A stretch of DNA of 64,000 nucleotides from Breviolum minutum Mf 1.05b.01. Taxonomy: Eukaryota > Sar > Dinophyceae > Suessiales > Symbiodiniaceae. Below are positions 28,088 through 38,812 of this stretch, piece after piece. The stretch lies in NCBI GenBank assembly GCA_000507305.1, contig DF239633.1, forward strand, positions 1-64,000, read 5' to 3'. Each line of letters opens with the position of its first letter. Position 1 is the first letter of the stretch. Both the position numbers and the translations under genes were made by a program. The notes beneath the pieces were generated by a model. It did not search any database. It saw nothing but the letters and a program-made list of their open reading frames with translations, and was not told where the DNA came from.

Positions 28088-29245
28088 CTGAAACAAGGGT
28101 TGCATCGAAAAGTATGAAAGAATACAAAAGACATCAAGAACACCTCACTTTTGTTGGACTTCGAAAGGAACTTCAAACATAGAATGACTGAAAAAAAAAA
28201 TGAAGGATTTATTTCAGGTTTTGATCTGTTTTCTTTGATCAATATTTGGTTTTCATGGATTCTCAGTCCTACCAAACCTCCCTCGGATCTTCATCCATCC
28301 CACCCGGATCCCATCCCAATATCGCCTTGTAGGGTTGCCGTGGCGTTGCCAGAAACCCCGGTGAAATGGACATGTATTTCTGGCCTCAGGAAACGGCGTT
28401 TGGAATTTGCATGGCGATCGCGACTGGAAAAATATCACCCAAATTTTGTGGAAAAATCGGAAATTTAGGCTCTGGCAAAGTACCATGGCAATGGAAAATG
28501 CCGCCTTTTTGAAGATGTATTCCCGGAATTGAAAAAAAAACGGGATGTTCCATGGGGTTCCATGTTTACTGGAGTGCATTTTTAAAAAAATCTTCTTCAG
28601 TTCACTTCTTAAAGGGCGAGAATTTTTCCAGCCATCGCCATGATGTAAATGGGTTTTTTGGTTTCATGTTCTGTGTCAACCTTCAACCGCCAAAAAATGC
28701 TGGAAAACCCCACAAGGGGCATGCCAGTTGATTTTTTCATCACAGGCCCATCGTTTCAGTGGGAGTTTTAGGGGCATCACGGCAGCATCATCGGCACCAT
28801 AGCAAGACATGTGGGGTTTTTCTCCTAGAAGTTGCTCCAGATTTACGAGAACAAAATCTGAAGAGCATGAGATAAGGAAGGGATAGAAATGAGAAAGATC
28901 TCGGAAAAAAGGAACTGCCAACTTTTTGTTCAACAGCTGAAAGCGATCAGCAGCGTAGCCAGTCTTGGGCCACTAGTCACTAAGTGACACTAGGGCGAGG
29001 TCCGAACAACGAACTGAAAATGGCAAAGCCGGACAAAGACATCCCCAAAACTGACACTACACAGCTGCCATGCTGATTTGTCCATTCCATGAAAGAGATG
29101 CCATGCACCCCAGCATAGAATTAGAGCAACCATACCTGACAAAACCCACTCCGTCTGGGAGTAGTCAAGTCAGTATCATAGCTATTCTATTGATACACAG
29201 ACATGACTGACATGATGCGTATTCAATCTGTTAAATCTGCACTTC
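28088..29245. other. No supported gene; GC-richer patches
   Basis: Open frames on both strands at 28253-28579 and 28676-28933 have mixed texture and no clear borders; I cannot choose a strand. Confidence 0.35.
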
Positions 29246-30532
29246 TTAGATATTCTTCCGGGCCGTGTTGGGTAGCTTGCTGGTTGCCCTGGCTGCCACC
29301 AAACATGCCAAGCCGAAGAGAGGTAAACTACGATGACATGGAAGACTGCCGCACCAAGGAGACAGGCAACCGCCGGCTCTGCCAAAGATCTCACAGACAG
29401 GTAACGCAATCTTCTGGCACCACTCTGGAAACAACTCAGCTAGGGCTATATAGATTGTCACAAAGACCACACTCAAACTCATGCGAGCAACCATAGCCAT
29501 GGTCAACACAAACAAAGGTTGAGATGCTCCAGCAGCGCAGGCAATGAGACAAATGCCACACAGCAAAAAGCCTCCAAATTGACTTCGATTTCGATCCCAC
29601 TGGGTGTTGCTAGCAAGTATGTAAGCAACAACGTCAGATCCATGCAGTAAGATGGAAGTGCCATAAGGATTTGAACTCAAAGAGTGGGCTGAATAGCTAA
29701 GGCCGTAATAGGCATAGACCGTGGCAGCGAAGCAAACCGCCAAATTCACCAAGTCTTTATGCATTTCTCGAGGCAACGAGACACCTTGTTTTTTGCCTCC
29801 ATCCTCCAAGCTTGTGACGACGGTGACTTTAGAGGTCAAGGCTGATGGTAGAGATTTCAGGATTGACCACAAATCTGGAAAAGCCAACAAAAGACCAATT
29901 GACATAGGTAGGCCAAACCACAACAAGGCTTCTAAACGCCAATCTGTCTCAAGTGTCAAACTTCCACATATCAATGACATCATGGCTGCCACCGCACTGT
30001 AAAGGCCATTGGTCACACAGCAAAGTTGACTGCCACGACTGGGAAAAGTGTTTGTTATGTGAACAATTTGCAGGCCTTGAATGTTCAAACAAATCCCATG
30101 TAGCAACCTCACCATACACAGCATTGTCAAGCTTAGTACTTGGATATATGGCAATGTGACGGTGCCCACAGACAACAACACCATGGTCCCTGCCATCAAG
30201 ACTAGCAACTGCCTCATGTCGAGTCTTTGCATTAAGGGATGCAATAGAAAAGATCCACCAAACCAACCCACATAGACGGCTGTTTGGGCCAGTACCATTT
30301 GTTTTTCTGTGAGTGGTATTCCATCATCTGCAGCGATCTTACTATCAATCAGTACAGGTAATGCTTGCCATGGAGCCTGAAACGATCCAAAGCAGATACC
30401 AACACCCAAGAAGATGCGTACAGCCATCCACTGACCATCAGGTATTTTTGGAAACACGACCCTACTGTTTTTTCCCTCGTTCGATCTGCTTGACATTGAG
30501 GCATTTCTGGAAACGCGACCGCTTGACGCCAT
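29246..30532 (-). CDS. MFS transporter, SLC22/organic-cation-transporter-like (428 aa)
   Basis: A single uninterrupted minus frame from ATG 30532 to TAA 29246-29248. A Ser/Arg-rich cytosolic N-terminus (about 30 aa) is followed by about 11-12 hydrophobic segments with a longer loop after the sixth ('LPSALTSKVTVVTSLEDGGK'). The C-terminal third matches the SLC22/SV2 signature: 'IYIALAELFPEW', 'GRAGGCLSPW', then 'LPLFGLACLVAARATSKLPN' in place of the usual final helix and LPET. Expected role: secondary transport of a small organic solute across a membrane; substrate unknown. Slightly shorter than typical SLC22 proteins, and the segment between the last two helices is compressed. Intronless, which in dinoflagellates suits a gene copied from mRNA. 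Confident on MFS, moderate on SLC22. Confidence 0.75.
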   Translation of the reverse strand: MASSGRVSRNASMSSRSNEGKNSRVVFPKIPDGQWMAVRIFLGVGICFGSFQAPWQALPVLIDSKIAADDGIPLTEKQMVLAQTAVYVGWFGGSFLLHPLMQRLDMRQLLVLMAGTMVLLSVGTVTLPYIQVLSLTMLCMVRLLHGICLNIQGLQIVHITNTFPSRGSQLCCVTNGLYSAVAAMMSLICGSLTLETDWRLEALLWFGLPMSIGLLLAFPDLWSILKSLPSALTSKVTVVTSLEDGGKKQGVSLPREMHKDLVNLAVCFAATVYAYYGLSYSAHSLSSNPYGTSILLHGSDVVAYILASNTQWDRNRSQFGGFLLCGICLIACAAGASQPLFVLTMAMVARMSLSVVFVTIYIALAELFPEWCQKIALPVCEIFGRAGGCLSPWCGSLPCHRSLPLFGLACLVAARATSKLPNTARKNI

Positions 30533-30624
30533 CGGAAGTTGCGACTTTTGAAGTCGCGTTTTTCAGGTGTTTTCCTGTAAAAACCTTGGATCCCTTCATT
30601 TGTGAATGAAATCAGAAATTGGTG

Positions 30625-30634
30625 TTTGAGCCAA
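30625..30634 (-). other. Possible spliced-leader remnant upstream of the transporter gene
   Basis: The minus strand reads ATTGGCTCAA about 92 nt before the ATG; TTGGCTCAA matches nine consecutive bases near the 3' end of the dinoflagellate spliced leader, but the final G is A. Nine bases are expected by chance about every 130 kb per strand, so this is weak. Confidence 0.2.
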
Positions 30635-30942
30635 TCCGGCAAATCGCAAATCCCAATACGAAGCATGCATGTCTTTAGAGTGTTTGGTTGTTTTTTTTTC
30701 TACTCCGAAGTTGAAAACATTTCGCGAAAATTTGCCGCACCCCAAAAGGAAAGTCATGTTTCCAAGCACTGCTGTCAGACTTCAGGGGTGTATCTTGCTA
30801 TCACCAAGCGGCACTGGCCCAGATGGACGCTCCGATTTTTCGATCGTCTGCCTCGCAACGGGGGGGAATCTTTCCGCCTATACGTTTTAATATCACATCA
30901 ACACGCGGAAAGAACAGCAGATCCTTGTATCATCTTGTATCT

Positions 30943-31044
30943 TAACTGGTCGGTGGTTTCAACCTGTTGAAAAATATTAGTCAAATTGGATCATTTGCCA
31001 AGTAGGGGTGAAATTTTAAAAAAATTGAAACCACCACCCAGTTA
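30943..31044. repeat. Family A MITE, copy 7
   Basis: AACTGGTCGGTGGTTTCAAC start, 'gtcaaattggatcatttgcc', end GAAACCACCACCCAGTT. Confidence 0.7.
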
Positions 31045-31817
31045 ATTGGTATTGATTCGTTTCGAAATGCATTCTGACAAAGCAAAACCATGGAAGAAAC
31101 GCGAGCCATTTAAGTCTCCTCATCTAGCTGACCCATTTAGCATATCTGTATGCATATTGAGCGGCGGCTTTTATTTATTGTGTGGGCCCAGTAAGGAAGA
31201 TGTGGGGAGTCCCCCGCCTCATTTTAATCTTGTTTCTCAGGTTTTGGGGACTTTTCCACCATGATTGGTCTCTTTTTTCAATTCTGGAAGGTTGGCCACC
31301 AACAAGCTTTAATTATTGCTTTATTGTATGAAGACCCTGTAGGCACCTAGGATGCCAGCACGGCAGGGGCTGGTTGGGTCTTGTCGGGGTGGGGTCTGAT
31401 CTCGTTTTGATCTCTTTGTGGACCTCGTGGTTCACTTTGTCTGCCATCTGCCTGTTTCCTTGTCTGCTTGTTTTGATTCTACTAATTATATCATTCTAGC
31501 ACTAGCTGTCGCATGTTGAACCTAGATAATGAAAACAACATGTTCATAAACATGATGCACATCAAAACCTATCTCGTTTTTCGGAGTCCCCCATCTCGTT
31601 TTGATCTCGTTTTGCAGGTGAAACCAACGATTCCTCAAACCCTGCCTTACACCACATCCTTTTTTATCAAAGTAAATAAATGCAGTTGCTCTAAATAATA
31701 TGCAACTAATATCATATTATGTGCATGCCTGCAGCTAATAATATGTACATTTCATTGCATTAAGAGAGATTTCAGCGGGGAGAATAGTTAATAGATAAAC
31801 ACTGACACTGACACATA
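31045..31817. other. No supported gene
   Basis: Holds three related 'gagtccccc(g/a)(c/t)ctcattttgatct' type stretches (about 31206, 31393 and 31584), suggesting old local duplication. Confidence 0.35.
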
Positions 31818-31978
31818 ACTCGTTGATGGTTTCAACCCATCTGAACAATAATGCTCCTCAAATTGAATCATTTCCGTGCAAAAAAAATAAAATATTGGAA
31901 ACCTATAAGATGGGCCCCTAGTTATAAATGGAGGGACAAAGGGGTTTCACTGGGGTGAAATTTCACCACGGGATGTCG
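31818..31978. repeat. Family A MITE (copy 8) running into a 'GATGGGCCCCTAGTTATAA' repeat (family L)
   Basis: 31818-31907 is a degraded family A copy ('gatggtttcaacccatctga'). Its right end is replaced by 'ctataagatgggcccctagt', the end of family L, which continues to about 31978 ('ggggtgaaatttcaccacg'). Confidence 0.5.
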
Positions 31979-32404
31979 TGGAAATGCCCAAGTGACACAG
32001 CCGCTTGAGTTGGTCGAGGCCTGCACGTTTCCAACGGTTTCCCAACCAACCGGGTCCGTTTCGCGGTGGGGAAAAAAAAATAAAAACACGGGCCGTTTTT
32101 GTTTGGGGGGGCGCGGGAAATCGGCTTGAAAACACAATCAAAAAAAAACATCACAAGATGCCTTAGTTGGGAAGCTAGCCTATAAGTCGATGTGTGGGAA
32201 AAAAAATGGGTGTCAATAATCGCTGTTTAAATGCCATGCAAAAAAAAATGGAGAAAAAAAGAATCCATCCTGCAACCCCAAATTCCCAAACAACCATTAA
32301 TAAACGGTTGTTTCAATTGGATGATGAACCAAATCTGTACATGAAAAAATTGGTGTTTCACCATTTCCATCCATGAAAAAAAACTGTTCTTTAGCCGTTC
32401 CAGG

Positions 32405-32511
32405 TGGGTGTTTCCAAAAAATAGGGATACCCCAAAATGGATGGTTTATAATGGAAAACCCTATCAAAATGGATGATTTGGGGGGAAAACCCACTATTTT
32501 AGGAAACCCCC
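32405..32511. repeat. Family E MITE, copy 3
   Basis: TGGGTGTTTCCAAAAAATAG start and 'actattttaggaaaccccc' end; interior 'ccccaaaatggatggtttat'. Confidence 0.75.
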
Positions 32512-32647
32512 AGTTGAATTTAATGAAAAGGAAACACACTTTCCACCCTGGCCTCTTTTGGCTTAACAACTGTGAAGCCACTTCTGCACCAGTTGTAGGT
32601 CCGCCTAAAAGTCAACGTTTCGCCACACCCGAAGAAGATGTACGTCC

Positions 32648-32752
32648 CGCCTGAAATCTAACATAGTTACCCAAAATAGCCATGTTTGAAAGGAGATACA
32701 TCTTCCAAATCATCATTTTTGGGGATCTATGTTAGTTTTCGGGGATGTAGTT
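32648..32752. repeat. Family C MITE, copy with 'CTAACATAG' ends
   Basis: 'cgcctgaaatctaacatagt' at the left, 'ctatgttagttttcggggat' at the right; 'gagatacatcttccaaatca' inside. Confidence 0.65.
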
Positions 32753-33329
32753 CTTAGAAAAAAATTACTTTATCCGTTCAAGCACAAGATGGGGGATGCG
32801 ATTGCACAGAATCAAACCAGACAGAATCTGAAAACCGTCGCTGCAAAATTGAAGTTGAGGGAAGGGATCTTGAATTGAAAACCGGCTCCGAACCCCTCAT
32901 ACATGGCCCACTGATGTTTTCAGCAGCCCCCCCCAAAACTCCCTTGATACCTCAGGCAGTGGAAAATGGGAGCCCCCAAGAACTTCCAAAAGAGAAAACT
33001 CATCTGGGTTGCTTTCATGATCTCTAGCCTGTCATGTCTTTCCATGCCGGGCCTTTGTGACGCGAGCACGATGGCCTGTGGCAACCGTCAATCAAGGCTT
33101 AGATGTCTCACTGATGGGCAAAAAAAACATATATACTTCCCCTGCATGATAAGCTGCCATGAAGATCGATTTCATTCATGATCTATCCGCGTTAAGTTGT
33201 TTGTTTAATCGGTATTCTTAATGTAACTGTATATAGTTGTACCATCATGCTATCTAATTGCAATCTGTTTGACTCTTGCCGTCCTGCAGAACCAGGACTA
33301 GTCCATTATATAGTCTGTTATTCTTGTGA

Positions 33330-33412
33330 GATCTTGTGAGCTCAGGGTAGGCAACAAACACTGCCATCCTAAATTCTGTTAAATTCCAATTTCCTTGCCC
33401 ATCTTGATCTGT
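33330..33412 (-). CDS. Candidate exon encoding an EF-hand loop
   Basis: After a splice-like acceptor 'gacgcag|AC' the minus frame reads TDQDGQGNWNLTEFRMAVFV. D-x-D-G-x-G-x-x-x-x-x-E matches the calcium-binding EF-hand loop (Asp at 1 and 3, Gly at 6, Glu at 12; Trp at position 8 is unusual). The right border is not defined. The calcium-binding role follows from the motif; the gene is otherwise unseen. Confidence 0.4.
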
Positions 33413-33659
33413 CTGCGTCAAGCAGCAGACAGCACACGAGTTCCAATAAACACCCCTGGCAATGCTGCAGCAGCAGACATGTTCCAGCACACGAGTTCCA
33501 GCAGCAGACACAAAAATGCCGAGACTATGAACGATCAATGTGTGAAAAACGGTCGCAGGGATTGTTGTACTCCCTCGGGTTGGAGAGGCATAGCTCCGCA
33601 TATCTGCTAAATCATTCACAACCCATGAACCAAGTAGTCGCGACTCAACAACCAACAAC

Positions 33660-33905
<246 letters not shown>

Positions 33906-34057
33906 NNNNNNNNNNNNNNNNNNNNNNNNNNNNNNNNNNNNNNNNNNNNNNNNNNNNNNNNNNNNNNNNNNNNNNNNNNNNNNNNNNNNNNNNNNNNNNN
34001 NNNNNNNNNNNNNNNNNNNNNNNNNNNNNNNNNNNNNNNNNNNNNNNNNNNNNNNNN
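33906..34057. other. Assembly gap, 152 N
   Basis: Run of N between the (CA)n and (AAC)n arrays. Confidence 1.
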
Positions 34058-34135
<78 letters not shown>

Positions 34136-34232
34136 CACAACAACAACAACAACAACCACAACCACCACCACCACAACAACAACAACAACAACCACAACCA
34201 CAACCACAACAACAACAACCACCAACAACAAC
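34058..34232 (+). repeat. (AAC)n microsatellite with CCA interruptions
   Basis: Continuation of the composite array on the right of the gap. Confidence 0.95.
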
Positions 34233-34354
34233 ACATGGACCCCTCGACAATCAAAATCCTTACTCTCCCAGACTGTTGCGGACCTTGCAGGCGTGCACAT
34301 GGCACCAGCATCTACCAGCACTATGGTGCTTTTTAATATGTTTCCTATGGGTCC

Positions 34355-34392
34355 ATGATGGTCCATGATGGTCCATGATGGTCCATGCTGCT
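34355..34392 (+). repeat. Tandem 11-bp repeat (GTCCATGATG)
   Basis: Four consecutive copies of 'ggtccatgatg', the last ending in 'ctg'. Confidence 0.85.
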
Positions 34393-34493
34393 ACAACTCA
34401 CCCAGAAACTCATCCGATACTGTTGTACACCTGGACTTTGTGATCTAGTTTATTCAAGCTAGTAGAGCATGAATCAAGATTTCAATTGCTCTT

Positions 34494-34596
34494 CAGCCAG
34501 CCGCCAGGCAGCCAGCATGCAGCCAGCCAGCCAGCCAGCCAACCAGCCTGCCAGCCACCAACCAGCCACACCAGCCAGCCAGTCAGCCGTCAAGTC
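34494..34596 (+). repeat. (CCAG)n microsatellite, imperfect
   Basis: Repeated 'ccagccagccag' with single-base interruptions. Confidence 0.9.
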
Positions 34597-35194
34597 TGTA
34601 ATACTACAGTTCAAGACTTTTCAAGATATGCGCCAGGTCATTGCGGCAGTAAGCTTTCTGACAATGATGTATAATTTGAATATTACTTTATGGCCTTCTT
34701 TGATTGAGAACTTTATCTATACCTTCACCACTATGGAGTCCATGAAAGAAACTGAATACAGTATATCTTGATGGTTGACGCGAAGCATGGCATCACATGT
34801 CCGGGAACTGCTGCTGACCCAAGATGTTCCTCCAGCAATCATAGATGCGAGTACTCACCGTGAAATCAAAAAAAAATAATCAAGAAAAATATTTCTGTTG
34901 CAGTTTGTTCTTGACTTATATTAGCACTGTACTTCCGCTGAATTTTCCAGTTACCCCCCACCCCCCCGGCAAAAAAAAACAAACATATTTTCTGAAAATC
35001 AGTGGTTTTTCAATAGGATTCATTTCCTGTTGAAATACAAAAAAAAACTTCTTGGCAGAGTTGGTTCCTTTTTGATCGGGTACCTCAAAAAAAAAGCACA
35101 TCCTGAATTCGGCACCACCACCACTTCTAGGGCTCCAAGGGTTCCAAGGGTTCCACCTTTCACCCCCCAAGACCCTCCAAGCATCCATGCCGTC

Positions 35195-35385
35195 ACCGAG
35201 CGACGTTCACCAATGGGTCGCCACTGGACAGGCGAACTTGGGGGATCATCCCAGGACTTGTAGTTAGGATCAGCCCCCAATTTAAGGTAGCCATGAAGTT
35301 CGGCCATTTGGGGTCCGGTGGTCCCACAACTCCAGGTATCACCATCGGGGATGATCCTCCAAGAAGTCCAAGAATCACGAGCCAA
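35195..35385 (-). CDS. Candidate exon, product unknown
   Basis: The minus frame reads ARDSWTSWRIIPDGDTWSCG, then TTGPQMAELHGYLKLGADPN and SSPVQWRPIGERRSVTAWML: Trp/Gly-rich, protein-like and GC-rich. Right border not resolved; family not recognised. Confidence 0.35.
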
Positions 35386-35736
35386 GCCCCACGTTTGGTG
35401 GGTGTTTTTTTTTGGTGGTTTCGGTTGGCTGGTGACTGTTGATGCTTTGTATCAAACTCTTGAAAGTAACAGCTAGTTGCAGCATTTGCGCCCCTGAAAA
35501 TAGGCCGAAAAAGCTAGTTTTACGGAGTGTTAGTTTTACGGATGCATTGATGCACTAGTGACTGATCTACTGACTACTGTATGTTCTTAGGAAATAAAAG
35601 TGTTGGATGAGTGTTGGGGTTTGTGAAAACAGCTCCATCATATCAATTGCCACACAAAAAATGGACAGGTTTTGTACAATCCACATCCGATTGGAAACAA
35701 ACACCAACATGTTGGGTGTCGCTTGACGCCAATCCA

Positions 35737-35930
35737 TCAAACTATCTCTGTTGTCTTTGAATATTGTTTTTCTATGTTCGTTCCATGATTGCATCTTCGA
35801 TAGTCTTGATTTCCCCTTTCCATGGTGAAGGCTTCAAATCTACGAAGAAAATCACATTGAGGCACAGGTTCACATTGAGGCACAGGTTTCCAAGCAAATC
35901 CGCCTCCAGAGCTAAAGTGAGAAGCAAAGG
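35737..35930 (-). CDS. Candidate exon with short internal repeat
   Basis: The minus frame SGGGFAWKPVPQCEPVPQCD continues FLRRFEAFTMERGNQDYRRC to a stop at 35737. EPVPQC/KPVPQC comes from a 15-bp duplication (35862-35890). Product unknown. Confidence 0.3.
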
Positions 35931-35958
35931 AAAGGCAGCCCTGGCAACAAATCAACAC

Positions 35959-36077
35959 ATAGGTGGTGGTTGAACCAACTGCCAACCCATCTGAAAAATA
36001 TGTAATTATTGGATTATTCCCCAAGAATCGGCGCTATCGGGGTGAAAATTAAAAAACTATTTCAAACAACCACCTAG
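35959..36077. repeat. Family A MITE, copy 9
   Basis: TAGGTGGTGGTTGAACCAAC start, 'tatcggggtgaaaattaaaa', end CAACCACCTAG. A short duplication of 'aatcgg/atcggg' lies in the middle. Confidence 0.75.
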
Positions 36078-36475
36078 AACATCCTGATTGTCGCACCATG
36101 TTTTTTCATCAAACGGAAAATTGCGCCCTTCCCCCCCCCCAAGTTTGGTCACGACATGTTTATGAACCTGAAATTCATCCATGGGGTTTCCAAGTTTGGA
36201 CTCTCTTTTCCAGCTGATTTTCCAGGTTTCATTCGAAAAACTTCAGGGGAAGTTAATCATATGTGTTAGATCACTTCTACTAAGCGAGGCCATCGACAAA
36301 TTCCACAAATAAGTACGTAGTTTTGGGGGCAGCAATAGGATTTTCCGCACGTGGGAAGCAATGGGATAAATAGCCTTCATCCTTCAGGTACGTCCTTCCT
36401 CCTTTAGGTCTCCAACATCATCCAATTCCGATACCATAGTCCACTCCATATGTGCCAGGGTCAAAAGTAGCCATT

Positions 36476-36590
36476 TTTTGGGAATGGTCATCCCACATTC
36501 AATAGGGGGATCCATGGGAATCCTTATATTGGGTATACAAAGCCTACTATTCTGTATATAAACCCTACTATTGGGTTGATGACCATCTCA
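36476..36590. repeat. MITE, 'GATGGTCAT...ATGACCATC' family (family H), copy 1
   Basis: 'gggaatggtcatccca' at the left against 'gggttgatgaccatctc' at the right; 'gggaatccttatattgggta' inside. A second copy is at 40317. Confidence 0.55.
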
Positions 36591-36872
36591 CCACTTGGTT
36601 TCAAATTTGCCACGACAAAATGTTAGATTGATTCACGAGACATTCTGATGATTTCTCCAAGTCCAAAGTTCAAAAGATGGTGCATCAAGGGCCCTTGCTC
36701 AGATATACGTGAAACTGCGAGAGTTAAATGATGTTGTCTGTATGTGTGTCTGCATTAAAATGTTACCAATACTCCAACCAGGAACCAACCTGCATGTCTT
36801 ATATAAGTCTTTTTAAGCCAGGCATATTACACCGTTACACTCAATCAACAGGCTTTTCCCGTAAGTTGTCGC

Positions 36873-36990
36873 TCACTTGTCATCCCTAACATCAACAGCC
36901 AACCAACGGCCAGCAGTACCCTTCCCTGGCAGATGCTTTGACACCCTGGCAGGGATGCGACGTCGCTTGTCAGGATCTGGTGACCACAAG
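36873..36990 (-). CDS. Candidate exon, basic C-terminus
   Basis: The minus frame reads WSPDPDKRRRIPARVSKHLP then GKGTAGRWLAVDVRDDK and stops at 36873-36875. Strong protein-like texture and GC-rich codons; could be a terminal exon. No family recognised. Confidence 0.4.
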
Positions 36991-37099
36991 TGGATACAAT
37001 AGCGGTGTTTTTCAGTGTCCAATGCTCAAAAAAAAATCAAGTCAGTAAATTATACCAGCACAGACCCCAGATAGCAAAGAACAATTTTTGTGTTCTCAA

Positions 37100-37330
37100 A
37101 GGCACCACGTCCACTCCCCCAAAGTTGGTTGTCACCCACCCACCCAACCATAGCAGACTGCAATGGCACCCTGCAATGGCACCACGTCCACTCCTCCAAA
37201 GTTGGTCCAACCAAAGCACACTGCAATGGCACCCTGCCATGGCACCACGTCCACTCCGCCAATGGCACCACGTCCACTCCCCCAAAGTTGGTCGTCACCC
37301 TCCCCCCAACCATAGAAAACTACAATGGCA
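37100..37330 (+). repeat. Minisatellite, ~70-bp units ('GGCACCACGTCCACTCC')
   Basis: 'ggcaccacgtccactcc', 'ccaaagttggt', 'ccaaccatagcagactgcaa' recur three to four times with variable spacing. Confidence 0.9.
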
Positions 37331-37558
37331 CCACACATGAAAAAACAAAGCATGCCTTAAGGGGCAAACTATACAGACTGACAGGAATTCGAAAGTTGCA
37401 CAACTTTAACTGGTGTTGTAGATACTGGCTGCTATTGCTCTTAATATAATACGCCAATTCTTAATGAACTGTGGACAAAAAGCGACCGTTGCTGTTTGCG
37501 CCTTCGCGCCGACGNACTATCAAAAAAAGGAATTGGATGCGATGTGCATATACAATTT

Positions 37559-37580
37559 ATATGTGTGTGTGTGTGTGTCA
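37559..37580 (+). repeat. (TG)n microsatellite
   Basis: Nine TG units. A single N lies just upstream at 37515. Confidence 0.9.
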
Positions 37581-38022
37581 TAAATGCTGTATACTCAGGC
37601 ATACATCATGAAACACTATACACTTAAACCGCATAACTTTGAACCCGTATACTGAAACTGTATTGTATGCAAGCCCTGCTTGACAGCCTCCCCACCCACA
37701 GTGCTAGTTTCAAATAAAAACCTTGGACAATACAATGCTTCATAGAAAGAAATGGCGATAAACAGCGGCAGTAGCTACCAATGCGGCAGTGCACATGGTT
37801 GTACATGTTTGACCATTCATTGCCAAAAATGGCAGCGCTAGACATCATTTTCCGAGTCAAACGTTGGTGGAAACTGTAAACTTCAATGTCTTTGACATTG
37901 GGTCGAGCAAAAGCACACACGTTTTACATGATCTATATACATACATCGTTGTGCATCTAGCCATCTTCAAATAATAGCATTCTGCATCGAAATTCCGTGA
38001 AGTTTCACTTGTTCAGTGTTTC

Positions 38023-38703
38023 TTATCGGCTTTTCAATTCTAGGGACGCAATGGCCAAGGCCCAATTGCATAAAGCCTGAACAATGGGATGGTGGGACTT
38101 AAAATAGTCCTGGGAAAAAAAGTCCTTGCCAGTGAAGTACTTCAATTTCCTCATCTTTGCCTCTGACATTTTGTCCGAGTTCCGTGGATCGTGATTGTGG
38201 AGTTTCGCTAGGAAATCATGTGGTTTCTTCAGGATCTGCTTGACACCAGTCCAGCTCAAATCTCGATCTTCATTCAGAATCACCATTGCCGCGAAAAAGA
38301 CTTTGTCGATGTTGCGTTCGGGTTCAGGGAACTTTTTCCAGAATTCCAAGCAGGAATCAACTGTCACCACATGAAGGCCTTCTTTTGCAGATTTTAAGCA
38401 ATACTGCTGGACAACATCTGGATCTTTAAAGACCCAGTCCAAAAACTCTTCGTATTGCAAGATTCCATCCTTGCTTACATCTGCTGCTTTGAAGCACTGG
38501 TCCACCTGTGACTCTGACATTCCAAGTTGGGTTAAGGCGGCATGAAGTTCATATTTGCTAATTGCTCCATCTCCAGTAATATCCCATTTCCTGAAAGCCT
38601 CTTCCACTACTTCCATCATTTGCCTGCTGCTTATGGCCTTCTTCTCCTTCTCTTTTGATTCTTTTGAGTCCTTTGACTCAGATTTATCATTCTTTGCTTC
38701 CAT
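38023..38703 (-). CDS. EF-hand protein with dynein-stalk-like C-terminus (226 aa)
   Basis: The frame is open from 38820, but the ATG at 38703 (MEAKND) is preferred because upstream codons overlap a spliced-leader remnant and look like leader. Numbering from 38703: Lys/Ser/Glu-rich 1-25; EF-hand 1 loop DITGDGAISKYE (41-52); EF-hand 2 loop DVSKDGILQYEE (75-86), both with Asp at positions 1 and 5 and Glu at 12; then about 110-226 resembles the microtubule-binding stalk region of dynein heavy chains ('FFAAMVILN', 'LSWTGVKQILKKPHDFLAKL', 'MRKLKYF', 'IVQALCNWALAIAS'). Likely a cytosolic or flagellar calcium sensor; the dynein link is by resemblance. No introns. Confidence 0.75.
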   Translation of the reverse strand: MEAKNDKSESKDSKESKEKEKKAISSRQMMEVVEEAFRKWDITGDGAISKYELHAALTQLGMSESQVDQCFKAADVSKDGILQYEEFLDWVFKDPDVVQQYCLKSAKEGLHVVTVDSCLEFWKKFPEPERNIDKVFFAAMVILNEDRDLSWTGVKQILKKPHDFLAKLHNHDPRNSDKMSEAKMRKLKYFTGKDFFSQDYFKSHHPIVQALCNWALAIASLELKSR

Positions 38704-38802
38704 CTTTGGCACAAAAAATCCCTCCACAAGCTCCAGGTTTGTAGAACTTGTTTTTGCACATCGTAAACCGTTAAGACATTGCAGGGAACCTGCAGAATCT
38801 GG

Positions 38803-38812
38803 CTTGAGCCAA
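38803..38812 (-). other. Spliced-leader 3'-end remnant upstream of the EF-hand gene
   Basis: The minus strand has TTGGCTCAAG, all ten terminal bases of the dinoflagellate spliced leader, 100 nt before the preferred ATG. Short 3' remnants like this are known in dinoflagellate genes that were copied back from trans-spliced mRNA. Confidence 0.45.

Noticed and set aside
36466-36482. GTAGCCATTTTTTGG resembling the leader centre
   Set aside because: Match is limited to the AT-rich middle, length differs, and no coding frame follows.
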